Positions 10,101 through 17,371 of a DNA stretch of 64,000 bases are shown one piece after another. The notes below the pieces were generated by a model. That model was not told where the DNA came from. It did not search any database and saw only the letters and a list, made by a program, of their open reading frames with translations. The stretch comes from Daphnia pulex (taxonomy: Eukaryota > Arthropoda > Branchiopoda > Diplostraca > Daphniidae). A program made the translations under genes and the position numbers. The stretch spans positions 7,626,001 to 7,690,000 of the forward strand of contig NC_060023.1 in assembly GCF_021134715.1 (NCBI RefSeq), read 5' to 3'. Every line of letters begins with the position of its first letter. Position 1 is the stretch's first letter.

Positions 10101-11997
10101 ACTGATAAAGGTGATCTTCTATTACAAATGCTGTTTTTTCTTTGGCCGATTCTTCCAATTCAATTTGATAATAGCCTGAGGCCAAGTCCAAAGTGGAGAA
10201 AAACTTTTTCCCGTATAACTTATCTAAAGTGTCGTCAATACGAGGCATCGGAAAAGAATCTTTCTTTGTTATACTATTTAATTTACGGTAATCAACACAA
10301 ACTCTTATTTCTCCATTCTTTTTTATAACTATAACTACTGGTGCTGCCCAAGCTGAAATTGATTCCTCTATAATCCCAGCTTTTTTCAAGTCAGCCAATA
10401 ACTTAAGAACTATATCTTTATATTTTACATGTAAGCGATATGGGCGTAGTCTGATAGGGCCTCTCCCTTGTGTGTCTATCGTATGTTTTATTAAGTCGGT
10501 ACTACCCAACTCTGAAGTTTCAGAAGCGAAAATTTTTTTAAATTCAAAGATTAAGTCCGAAAGGGGTTCTCGAAATTCTAAATCAACGTCTGGGAATTCA
10601 AATGAATCAACTTCTGGATTTTTACCGCTTCTCTCCATTTCTGCGTTCGCGTACGCGTTTTCAGTCTCTATCTTTCTACTCTGCTTTAAATAATCGCTTG
10701 ACCTTAAATCTAAGCTTAAATCACTATTAAGATCCTTTGGAACCTCATTATAAAATGTCGGCTCTTTAAGATCTTCTGCTACCTCCATAGGCTTGCAAAA
10801 AAAATCTGTTGCCTCAAAGCTCCGTCGTAAATCAACTTTAGGCTCTTTTAAGCTATCTGACGCCACCAGGCTCCTTCTTGGATAAACCTCTGGCTCATTT
10901 ATATTTTCTGACACCGTAAGAATCCGACGGGAAAAATCCTTAGGTTCGCAAAAAAAATCTGCTGCCACAATGTTCCGTCGTGAATAACCTTGCGGCTCTT
11001 TAAAGCTTTCTGGGTCCTCATAGTATTGTCTTAAACAATCATGAGTTTTATCCCCTAAACTACTATCATTATCTATTTCAACTTTATCTGGGTCCTCACA
11101 GTTTAACCAAACTTGAGTATTATCCCTTAATTTATTATCATTATCCATATTTCCTTTTTCTGGGTCCTCACAGTTTAACCAAACTTGAGTTTTATCCCCT
11201 AAACTACTATCATAATCTATTTTTACTTTTCCAATGATTGAACTCGCAATTTCAATCGTTCCTAATTGAGAAGATCTTGGTAAACAAACAGAATGCATTG
11301 AATGATTTTCTACTAATAAACTATATTTTCCATCGTTCGAAACGGTGCTAACAAAATCTCTTATTTCTAGACCACCTGGTAGTGTTTTATTAGACGTAAA
11401 AACCACTGTCGCTTTAGGAGAGACATAAGGAAATGATCTCTTCATCTTTGCCTCAATTACCATAACTGATTGCTGGGGTATTTTTACTCGTTGACTTGCT
11501 GTAATCGTCATTTCGGGCGCTGGTCCTGATGTGCCTTTTTGTTGGTCTGGCTCCTCTCTAGCTAGATAAATGCTCTGATTTTCCCCATTAATTGTAAAGC
11601 CATGTTTCCTAATAGCATCCCATCCTAAAATACAATCTTCTGAAATACCATCACTAATCACAAAATTTTGGAAAAGTCTAACATCTCCATAATATATAGG
11701 CAAAATCACTTGTCCAAACGTATTTAATTTTTTGTCATGTACATCATATAAATCAAAATCGAGTTTGCTGCAGGTCCCTCGACTTCGCTGTGGAAGAGAT
11801 TGAAAAAGATTGTAATGCATGACACTTCTAGCTGCTCCTGTATCAAATAAAGCCTGAAAAGAACGCTGAAAACTTGAAAGAGGAATTCGAGGAGTTGATT
11901 CATTTGTTAATGTAGTTAACTTAGCAATATTTCGGGATTGAAGAAGAGGCTCACTATCAACTGACCCGAAGCCACAGTTGATACTTATTGGTTTCCC
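7198..11997 (-). CDS. pol: Pol polyprotein: protease, reverse transcriptase, RNase H, integrase
   Basis: The pol frame is open from 12024 to 7198. Its first ATG (11820) lies inside the protease, just after the active site LFDTGAARSV, so translation must enter from gag by -1 frameshift at 11991-11997. From that ATG the order is: protease with ILGWDAIRKHG (about 65), RT with DLASGYYQIELEE and YLDDVIIFS (about 605), and RNase H with LLFTDACDYGIGAVLSQ (about 760). The integrase has an HHCC finger beginning HDGPMGGH (about 970) and core residues in IGIDFLGP, SDRGTNF and GETERFNRT (about 1037, 1098, 1135). A GPF-type module and an acidic tail with two copies of DEINSEES complete it. Catalytic residues look intact. 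The order is Ty3/gypsy. Confidence 0.93.
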   Translation of the reverse strand, partial: GKPISINCGFGSVDSEPLLQSRNIAKLTTLTNESTPRIPLSSFQRSFQALFDTGAARSVMHYNLFQSLPQRSRGTCSKLDFDLYDVHDKKLNTFGQVILPIYYGDVRLFQNFVISDGISEDCILGWDAIRKHGFTINGENQSIYLAREEPDQQKGTSGPAPEMTITASQRVKIPQQSVMVIEAKMKRSFPYVSPKATVVFTSNKTLPGGLEIRDFVSTVSNDGKYSLLVENHSMHSVCLPRSSQLGTIEIASSIIGKVKIDYDSSLGDKTQVWLNCEDPEKGNMDNDNKLRDNTQVWLNCEDPDKVEIDNDSSLGDKTHDCLRQYYEDPESFKEPQGYSRRNIVAADFFCEPKDFSRRILTVSENINEPEVYPRRSLVASDSLKEPKVDLRRSFEATDFFCKPMEVAEDLKEPTFYNEVPKDLNSDLSLDLRSSDYLKQSRKIETENAYANAEMERSGKNPEVDSFEFPDVDLEFREPLSDLIFEFKKIFASETSELGSTDLIKHTIDTQGRGPIRLRPYRLHVKYKDIVLKLLADLKKAGIIEESISAWAAPVVIVIKKNGEIRVCVDYRKLNSITKKDSFPMPRIDDTLDKLYGKKFFSTLDLASGYYQIELEESAKEKTAFVIEDHLYQFTRMPFGLCNGPPTFQRLMNYALRDVLGKKALVYLDDVIIFSDTFEQHLKDLREVFELIREAKLTLKFKKCQFLQRSVNYLGHVITAEGIKPDPAKIEQIKNYKIPASADEVRSFLGFVGYYRKFSPDFGAIAKPLTRKTHKDMLKQPFTWTEEDQKAFETLRDRLVTPPILAYPNFNEKFLLFTDACDYGIGAVLSQVQNGEEHPIAYASRQLTKPEMKYCTTEKEALAIVYAIKHFKHYLLDRPFEIITDHAALQWLKNQKDSNGRLGRWAIELAGVNYEIKYRPGRVHQNADALSRMKIASLVTIQSTDKFQYVCEKQREDELCKEIKVYLETGELDQKYENKKPEWAKEIEYFEVVNGVLYRREILTKKSKRNEINHQLVLPLSLRLLVLKELHDGPMGGHLAFLRTYLKVKNNYYWPKMRKEIEEYCKACKECTENSKCTLKAYLHPHDLAQAPFQVIGIDFLGPITPASTNGNKYILVVTDYFSRWPEAFALKNQKALTTAKCLFDTVVTRHGMPNAIVSDRGTNFTSKLFKYFCEKLKIKHRLTTSYHPASNGETERFNRTITTMLRKQLKDGNHEDWEDLIDPLLFAYRNSIHSSSNETPYYIIHGRDANIPINEFLGAIPKTNISPSDYVGNLVNRLRYTFQRVREESEKARERQREQYNKRAKENKYVVGDRVLLDIVVVQTGDSKKFTSKYKGPFRVIKTYNNKTVDIADNSYNIQRVHVNRLKPLFETMLWKDEACPEIEKPAEIKDPRFKSISTQVTEGAEDEKDEINSEESNISSNSNEDEDDEINSEESSISSESNEDGWETFSNESDSIETDNEENVNDVGLTDEENSSIDKNNVEKETTKVNANEKEKGLHTERKSTSKEKKGSNIQKAKNRNSRPYRERVSPCPPSPVLADIIFHAPSTPTQPLQANLHPVVTAEKKKELKKKETGKVADSNERPKRIRRSPIRYEAEM

Positions 11998-12024
11998 TGT
12001 TTCCTTGGAGGGGGTCCTGGTAAA
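11985..12024 (-). other. Gag-pol overlap
   Basis: Gag and pol frames overlap by 40 nt, with pol in the -1 frame. The pol frame is bounded upstream by a TAA (plus-strand tta at 12025-12027). The frameshift therefore has to occur inside this interval. Confidence 0.85.
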
Positions 12025-15000
12025 TTAGGATGACCTGGGCCCATTGGTTTCATTTGACACTCAAATGATTTGTGTCCGATACCTCTGCAATTGTAACAAA
12101 TTGGCGGTTTTGCTGACTCTAAAGCTTCGACTTGTTGATTCTGAGAAAAGCTTTGTTGAAAATTTTGTTGATGATTTGGCTGAAAATTTGGTTGATAATT
12201 TGACTGAAAATTTGATGGAAAATTTGGTTGAAAATTCTGTTGCCTTGGAACAGGGCAATTATTCTTTACATGGCCTTCTACACCACACGAAAAACAAATG
12301 AGTGGGAATCTAGTAAACTGCTGGGTCGGAGTGGATGGTTGATTGGGTATTTGAAAAGGTGTTGGGAAATTTGGTCTAAACCCTGGCTGCTGAAAAGCAT
12401 TTTGATTCGGTTGCCACTGCTGTGATCTGGGTGGTCGAGGCTGCCAACTTGGTCTATTATAAAAAGGCTGATTCTGTTGCGTATTATTACTGATAAATGG
12501 TTTATAAGGCAATCTGAGACTATTTCCATTATTGGGGTAAGTTGGCTGAAAATTTGGCATTTGATTTTGAAAAGTTACTTGTTTCTGAACGTGTTGTTGT
12601 TTTCCGTCTTTTGTCAACAGAAAGCTAACAGCTTTTGAAAGTTCTTGTATACAATTAGCAATTTCACTTTGGTCAGTAGCTGTTTCTTCTGCCTGTTTAT
12701 TCCCCTGTTTTAATGCAGACGCTATGGCATTGACCGTTTCGTGTTGTTCCCTTACTATCTGTTTGATTTCTTGTATCTCTGAATTATTCGAGTGGCTAGT
12801 CTGATTGATAGCATTAACAAATTCGTGTCTCTCCTTATTGGATTCAATAGCTTCCATACGAACCGAATATTTTCTTGTTGCGGCAACAAGTTCGTCAAAG
12901 GTTCTGAATTCTTTATATTTAACTTTCATTTGTAATTTTTCATCAATTCCATCTATGAATTTTTCTTTTAAAATAATTTGAAAGGAGTCTTCTTCATAAT
13001 TCTTGGGATAAGCGTATCTGAATAGTTCCTTAAGACGAATAGCGAAATCATAAATCTTTTCCCCTGGTTTTCTATTTGCTTTTTTAAACTTTTTTAAAGA
13101 CTTCTCTGTCGTTTCATCTCCGTGAAAATGGTCCAATAATTTTTCCTTAATTTCCTCAAATTTGTCATTTCCACTGTGTAAAATATATTTCATAGTTCGA
13201 TGTGCCTTATCTGTCATTTTCTTATATAATTCTAGAATAGTGTCTTTTTCCGTCATATCAGAGTCATACATGATGGCTTCAAATGTTTCTAGCCAAGTGT
13301 CAAATCGCTGGAGAGCACCTCCAGAAAAAGATGGTAAAGATTGTAGGCTTGAGCGGACATATTGATCTTTTTGAAAAGCGGATAGATCTGAAGCTGCTGC
13401 AAATCTAGGTGTAGTATCGGTATTCATTTTGGTAATTAAATTTGTGTTTGATAATAAACAAAAATCCTCTATTCTGGCACTACGCTTAGGACTAGTCTGA
13501 GGCGTGCTTGGAATCTTTCTATGTTGTTTTTGATTTCTGTCTCTATAATCGATTGACTCGAGGGGCTCAGTTCCCTTGTTTGTAGTGGTGCTGTTACGCG
13601 ATTCTCCAAAATCTGCGAAGATCCCGTCGAGCGTCTGCTCCTTTGTGATCGTCTTCTCTGACTGGGTACTGCGTAACACTCCAAATCTCTGTGATTGTTC
13701 TGAAGGCTCTGTCTGTCCACCTGGACTGGTTCGACGCAAGCTAGAGTTCTGTTCCCTCGCGATCGTCTTCTCTGGTTCGGGACTGACTGATTCTCCGATT
13801 GTCTTTGATTGACCTGAAGGCTCTGCCTGTTCACCTGCTGGACTTGTTCGACGCAAGCTAGAGCTCTGTTCCCTCGTGATCGTCTTCTCTGGTTCGGGAC
13901 TGATTGATTCTCTGACCTGCTTTGATTGACCTGAAGGCTCTGCCTGTTCACTTTCTGGACTTGTTCCTCGGAAGCTGAAACTGCTAATGAAATTAATTTC
14001 TTCAAATTCTTCTTCGTTTTCTTGATCAATAGTTCTAACTCCCGGATAGATATTTTGCGTGAGAACCTCTTGACTTGGGGAAGCTGATTTAATTTGTTCG
14101 ATAGACTGATCAGCTCCGGCCTGAGTGTTTCCAATGGCCCCGGATTGAGTGATTGTACTTGTCCCAATTTGTAAACTAAGTTCAGAAACGTGTAGAGGGC
14201 TTGAATATTTCTCAGAAAATTGGCGTGTGAATTTATAAAACTTTCTAGCACGAAGTAAGACGCTTCTCCAATTTCTTGAACTACCGAGTGATAATCTCCG
14301 TCCTCGTCTACTCTTTGTATTTCCTGGCTTGGAAAATAATTTAGGAAATGTTCTTCTCTTTTTGGTACGAACGAAAGAAGTTCGTGAAGACACAGAATTT
14401 CCCCCAGAAGGAATGTCAAAGTTTTTCTCCCGCAATTTAATAGTACTTCCGTCAACAGCTTGATCCCCCGGACTGGTCCGCTTGCTTCCCTCAGCTCTGG
14501 CTGGGTTAGCTCTAGTTGGGATTTCGATAATTCGGTTGTTATCTCTGCTAACTTCGTCGCCGCTGATAGATCTATCAGCTCTGACTCTGTGTCCAACTCC
14601 TGAATATTCTGGAATAACCGAAGTAATTGCGTCCAGACTGCTTGACTGTTTTTTTGAAAATCTGTCTTTCTTTCCTCTAAGTTCTTCAAAGCTAAGATTA
14701 ATGATGGAAGTAGATGAACTACTTTCGGATAAACTGCATTCGGTCCTAGTATTACTCCTTCTACTGTTCTTCGAATCCGAAATTCTATTTGTTCCGCTAC
14801 TAATCTGTTCGATTGAATTTCGAAATGGTCTGCCATTCGTTGTTTTCTCTTTGAAAAGATTTGAGAGACGACGTGTCCACTCTATTATTGGTGTAATTCG
14901 ACGAGAAGATTTGGGCGTGGAAGCATCAGTGAGATAAGGCAACAAAGGGGAGGAAACGTCGTCACTACTTTTAAAAACTGTTTCTTCTTCGCGAATCCAT

Positions 15001-15338
15001 TGTCTACGTGGGGGTGTTTTTAATAACGGATCTACTTGCTGATAACCGGAGTATGATCTAAGTTTTTTCTGGATTTCACTGTACACCCTGGTTCTTAATT
15101 CTTTATCGGTAGATCCCTGAATTTTCCGAACAGGATCCTGGATGAGCTTCGCACTTCCAGTATCGACAATATTTGCAAAACTTTCTTGACAATCAGAAAC
15201 TACAGAATTCAACGGAATCGGGGAAACAGGTGGGGCATGGATCTCGACTTCAACAACGTTGTACAAGGGATTCGATACACTTATAATAGGCGTGCGTACA
15301 AGTTTAGGTCTAGCACCAAATACATCATTATTCAACAT
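11985..15338 (-). CDS. gag: Gag polyprotein with very long N-terminal extension
   Basis: A 1117-codon frame begins at the first ATG after the primer-binding site and ends in TAA at 11985-11987. The conserved gag part probably begins at the internal Met near residue 638 (13427), with helical capsid-like sequence (LPSFSGGALQRFDTWLETFE and KPGEKIYDFAIRLKELF). It ends in a Gln/Asn/Pro-rich stretch and two CCHC knuckles, CFSCGVEGHVKNNC and CYNCRGIGHKSFEC. The first 637 residues are Ser/Arg-rich and look disordered, much longer than in usual gypsy gags, and share DNA with a second ORF in the +1 frame. Gag packages the RNA into particles. Either the long form, or a short form from 13427, could be the real product. 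Confidence 0.85.
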   Translation of the reverse strand: MLNNDVFGARPKLVRTPIISVSNPLYNVVEVEIHAPPVSPIPLNSVVSDCQESFANIVDTGSAKLIQDPVRKIQGSTDKELRTRVYSEIQKKLRSYSGYQQVDPLLKTPPRRQWIREEETVFKSSDDVSSPLLPYLTDASTPKSSRRITPIIEWTRRLSNLFKEKTTNGRPFRNSIEQISSGTNRISDSKNSRRSNTRTECSLSESSSSTSIINLSFEELRGKKDRFSKKQSSSLDAITSVIPEYSGVGHRVRADRSISGDEVSRDNNRIIEIPTRANPARAEGSKRTSPGDQAVDGSTIKLREKNFDIPSGGNSVSSRTSFVRTKKRRTFPKLFSKPGNTKSRRGRRLSLGSSRNWRSVLLRARKFYKFTRQFSEKYSSPLHVSELSLQIGTSTITQSGAIGNTQAGADQSIEQIKSASPSQEVLTQNIYPGVRTIDQENEEEFEEINFISSFSFRGTSPESEQAEPSGQSKQVRESISPEPEKTITREQSSSLRRTSPAGEQAEPSGQSKTIGESVSPEPEKTIAREQNSSLRRTSPGGQTEPSEQSQRFGVLRSTQSEKTITKEQTLDGIFADFGESRNSTTTNKGTEPLESIDYRDRNQKQHRKIPSTPQTSPKRSARIEDFCLLSNTNLITKMNTDTTPRFAAASDLSAFQKDQYVRSSLQSLPSFSGGALQRFDTWLETFEAIMYDSDMTEKDTILELYKKMTDKAHRTMKYILHSGNDKFEEIKEKLLDHFHGDETTEKSLKKFKKANRKPGEKIYDFAIRLKELFRYAYPKNYEEDSFQIILKEKFIDGIDEKLQMKVKYKEFRTFDELVAATRKYSVRMEAIESNKERHEFVNAINQTSHSNNSEIQEIKQIVREQHETVNAIASALKQGNKQAEETATDQSEIANCIQELSKAVSFLLTKDGKQQHVQKQVTFQNQMPNFQPTYPNNGNSLRLPYKPFISNNTQQNQPFYNRPSWQPRPPRSQQWQPNQNAFQQPGFRPNFPTPFQIPNQPSTPTQQFTRFPLICFSCGVEGHVKNNCPVPRQQNFQPNFPSNFQSNYQPNFQPNHQQNFQQSFSQNQQVEALESAKPPICYNCRGIGHKSFECQMKPMGPGHPNLPGPPPRKQGNQ
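11991..11997 (-). promoter_or_regulatory. -1 ribosomal frameshift heptamer GGGAAAC
   Basis: In the gag frame the end reads CAG GGA AAC CAA TAA, so the heptamer is phased G GGA AAC, a canonical X XXY YYZ slippery site. Slipping one base back enters the open pol frame at CCA ATA AGT. It lies three codons before the gag stop, inside the 40-nt overlap. A downstream stem or pseudoknot was not worked out. Confidence 0.8.
13469..14836 (-). CDS. 455-codon ORF overlapping gag in the +1 frame
   Basis: The frame is open from 14881 and its first ATG is at 14836; it stops at 13469, about 40 nt before the ATG (13427) of the conserved gag domain. The product is Leu-rich and predicted helical for its first 280 residues (LLPSLILALKNLEE, ALYTFLNLVYKLGQVQ). 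Then come three copies of a 39-residue repeat containing NRQSLQVNQ and SVPNQRRRSRGNR. It resembles no family I know. The gag frame over the same DNA is Ser/Arg-rich and disordered, the usual partner of a folded overprinted protein. The start context is only fair (C at -3, G at +4). It could be a real accessory protein of the element, or a low-stop region by composition. Confidence 0.5.
   Translation of the reverse strand: MADHFEIQSNRLVAEQIEFRIRRTVEGVILGPNAVYPKVVHLLPSLILALKNLEERKTDFQKNSQAVWTQLLRLFQNIQELDTESELIDLSAATKLAEITTELSKSQLELTQPELREASGPVRGIKLLTEVLLNCGRKTLTFLLGEILCLHELLSFVPKREEHFLNYFPSQEIQRVDEDGDYHSVVQEIGEASYFVLESFINSHANFLRNIQALYTFLNLVYKLGQVQSLNPGPLETLRPELISLSNKLNQLPQVKRFSRKISIRELELLIKKTKKNLKKLISLAVSASEEQVQKVNRQSLQVNQSRSENQSVPNQRRRSRGNRALACVEQVQQVNRQSLQVNQRQSENQSVPNQRRRSRGNRTLACVEPVQVDRQSLQNNHRDLECYAVPSQRRRSQRSRRSTGSSQILENRVTAPLQTRELSPSSQSIIETEIKNNIERFQARLRLVLSVVPE
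13640..13990 (-). repeat. 117-bp tandem repeat, three copies, inside the dual-frame region
   Basis: The segment containing tcgacgcaag recurs at 13731 and 13848, and a diverged copy lies 117 bp further on. 117 is a multiple of three, so each copy adds 39 codons to both overlapping frames. In gag the unit carries SGQSK, SPEPEKTI and SSSLRRTSP. Confidence 0.75.
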
Positions 15339-15357
15339 TGTGGGTGAGTTCTAAAAT

Positions 15358-15368
15358 CGCTGCCACCA
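15358..15368 (-). other. tRNA primer-binding site
   Basis: On the minus strand, three bases after the 5' LTR, the sequence is TGGTGGCAGCG. From memory this complements the 3' end of arthropod tRNA-Leu(AAG) including CCA (11 bases), so tRNA-Leu is the likely primer. The match to a specific tRNA is recalled, not searched. Confidence 0.65.
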
Positions 15369-15371
15369 TTA

Positions 15372-16126
15372 TGTAAAGATCCATCCTCTCGGACGGAATA
15401 ACTTTACAAAGAGAAGACTAAAAATAATAAAGAATAAACAACCAGAGGCGTTTTACCCACAAGCCGATGTATTGGACTAACACTAATAACTAGTAGCACA
15501 AATAATAATTAAGAATAACATACCGTTACTGAGATGAGAAATAGAAGAAATAGGAGACAGGATAGGACACTCGTTGACACAGCACTAGAACTCAACACAG
15601 AGCTCAACACTAATAACTCTCGGTACACAAGAAGGGACCGGTAACTGTTAGACACAATTGAAGAAGGGAACTAAATAAATAAATACTAGAACAACAACAC
15701 AAGTCGGAAGTAAATCAAGAACTAAAGACTGGAAGAGAACTAAGACTGAACTGGAACTGAACTGGACTGGAGGACTGAAAGGAACTGAAGCTGGCAGATC
15801 GAGAGTTCCTTATAAACCCTCGTACAAAATGCTAAATATAAATAATTGCAAATCGAGAACAAAGGTAAGAACATTCCAGATTGGCAGCTGCAAACGAACG
15901 TGTTTGTAGCTGCAAATCTAGCTTCATAATTCTAATTAAGCTGGTGTAAGCACAATAAAATTATAATAATGGAAGAAGCAGTACATGAAGCGTATACAAT
16001 AAAAGCTTGGCCAAAATAACTATAGCGCTTGTTTCGCACATGACTATATATGGTATGTGTAAATAATATTCAAATAAAATAGTATAATAATTCAGCGCGC
16101 GCTATCTAAGCGGACGCTTCATTACA
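15372..16126 (-). repeat. Long terminal repeat (5' LTR of the element)
   Basis: 755 bp, the same sequence as 3810-4564 as far as I can see. In element orientation this copy drives transcription towards gag. Confidence 0.92.
15784..15816 (-). promoter_or_regulatory. LTR core promoter: TATA box and initiator
   Basis: On the minus strand TTTATAAG lies at 15809-15816 and a TCAGT initiator at 15784-15788, 30 nt downstream, the usual arthropod spacing. The R-U5 part of the LTR would then be about 415 nt, followed by the primer site and the gag ATG. The same elements occur at 4222-4254 in the 3' LTR. Confidence 0.6.
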
Positions 16127-16489
16127 AAAGTGAATGCTGTGCTGTCGAGTCAGAGGTACAAGAGAGTGCAGTAACTATTCATTGAAATGACTTTTCATGT
16201 TACCAAAATGTGTTAAAGGACAAGGAAGACTTCACATAGAAACATTTCACAAGTCGTATGTAATGCCACATAGAAAAATATTTTTGATTCATGGAGAAAC
16301 CGGAAAACAGCAAATTTTCGCGGAAAAATTGCTTTAGGCGCAATAATTTAGCCAGACGTAATGTTATAAAGATAGATTGCGATCTCTCATCTATGAGTAT
16401 GTAAGAACTTTCTTTAAAGCCATTGAAGCGTGCATCCAAAACCGCTGTCTTGAGAAAGATATGCGGCTGTGAAAACGATCCCAACGAAT
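16127..16489. other. Right target-site copy, tail of the exonuclease relic, then unassigned sequence
   Basis: 16127-16130 is the AAAG duplicate. 16131-16185 continues the interrupted exonuclease reading to a TGA. The rest up to about 16490 has no recognised gene. Confidence 0.55.
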
Positions 16490-17038
16490 TCAAATGATGA
16501 AAAGCGGGCACCAAGGTTGTGGATGGAGACATAGAAACTTACATGGAGACCACGGTTTGGTTCTCGGAGACTTCTTTTTAGTTGTCTGGATGAAACTGGA
16601 GTGATGCGCCTTGGAGCAGTATTTGCATCGAATCTTGGAAGGGCATTCTTTCAAATTAATTGTGACTCGTATAAGCAGTTTAAGTACAGGTTGGTTGCTT
16701 TCCCGATACAAGTTTGGTGCAGTAAACGCAGCGTTGCTTCTTCTTTGTAGATTGAGGGGCTCCGCGAAAAGCATATTGTTCTTTTTAAAACCTGTCAAAT
16801 TCTTGTTGGAATGCTGTTCGAACGGAATATCGTACAATATCTCGAGTTCTCATTTTGTCACCACCTCCAAATCCTCTAGAGTCCATTCTGTAGTCCCATA
16901 TTGCCAAGCCAATTTACGACGTCGGTCAGACAAGAGCTTATTCAAGAGAATGCAAACGAGAATCAGCCGTTTTGCCAAAAGCATCCGAGCCTCTGATGTG
17001 CGATTCCAACAGGTCAGCAAAGATGTGTAAACTTGCAC
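16490..17038 (-). pseudogene. BEL/Pao-like gag relic
   Basis: Two minus-strand segments are recognisable. The upstream one (17038-16850) contains RRKLAWQYGTTEWTLEDLE, resembling the tryptophan-containing region of BEL/Pao gag. The downstream one (16837-16490) contains KCKYCSKAHHSSF-like sequence (RCKYCSKAHHSS), the atypical C-x2-C-x3-HH knuckle of the same family. They are in different frames with stops between, and no protease or RT follows, so this is a truncated dead copy. It is independent of the gypsy-type element next to it. Confidence 0.5.
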
Positions 17039-17371
17039 AATCAGTTAAGGCTTCGCCATGTTATAAAGCTCTCGCGTCTGGGCAGCTCAGATACTATTAT
17101 TTTGACCGAAGCGATCTTTCGTTGTTTTAGAGTGAGGTCTGACAGTGCTGCTTTAGGTGGGCCCTTCAGTCGAGAGTTTGAACTCCGTGTCTCCGGTGTA
17201 GGTAGCTTTGTTGAACCTCAAATTCAAATACGTCCCAGAAGGCACGCCAATAATGTAATAAGTGTAAACACTAACGTCAAATTCTGGAAAATCAAACTTG
17301 GGAAGGTGGGAAGAGCTTTATTTACTATAGAAATTGGAGGATTTTGTACTGGTGAAATGAGCGAAGGTTAA

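Larger units (their letters stand above)
3810..16126 (-). mobile_element. Complete Ty3/gypsy-type endogenous retrovirus-like element
   Basis: A 12.3-kb element on the minus strand is bounded by two 755-bp LTRs with TG...CA ends, inside a 4-bp duplication. In transcription order it has the 5' LTR (15372-16126), a primer-binding site (15358-15368), gag (15338-11985), pol (about 11997-7198), an AT-rich spacer of about 0.9 kb, an envelope-like gene (6310-4604), a polypurine tract (4565-4578) and the 3' LTR (3810-4564). All three large frames are open and I see no difference between the LTRs, so the insertion looks very young and possibly still active. The order PR-RT-RNaseH-IN places it in Ty3/gypsy; the third ORF makes it errantivirus-like in layout. 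Confidence 0.92.

Noticed and set aside
13640..13990. Possible CRISPR-like array
   Set aside because: Three long imperfect coding repeats without spacers, in a eukaryotic retroelement.
14482..14937. Antisense ORF of 151 codons across the gag overlap
   Set aside because: Probably follows from low stop density. It is noted as a caution for the overlapping ORF but has no promoter or domain support.
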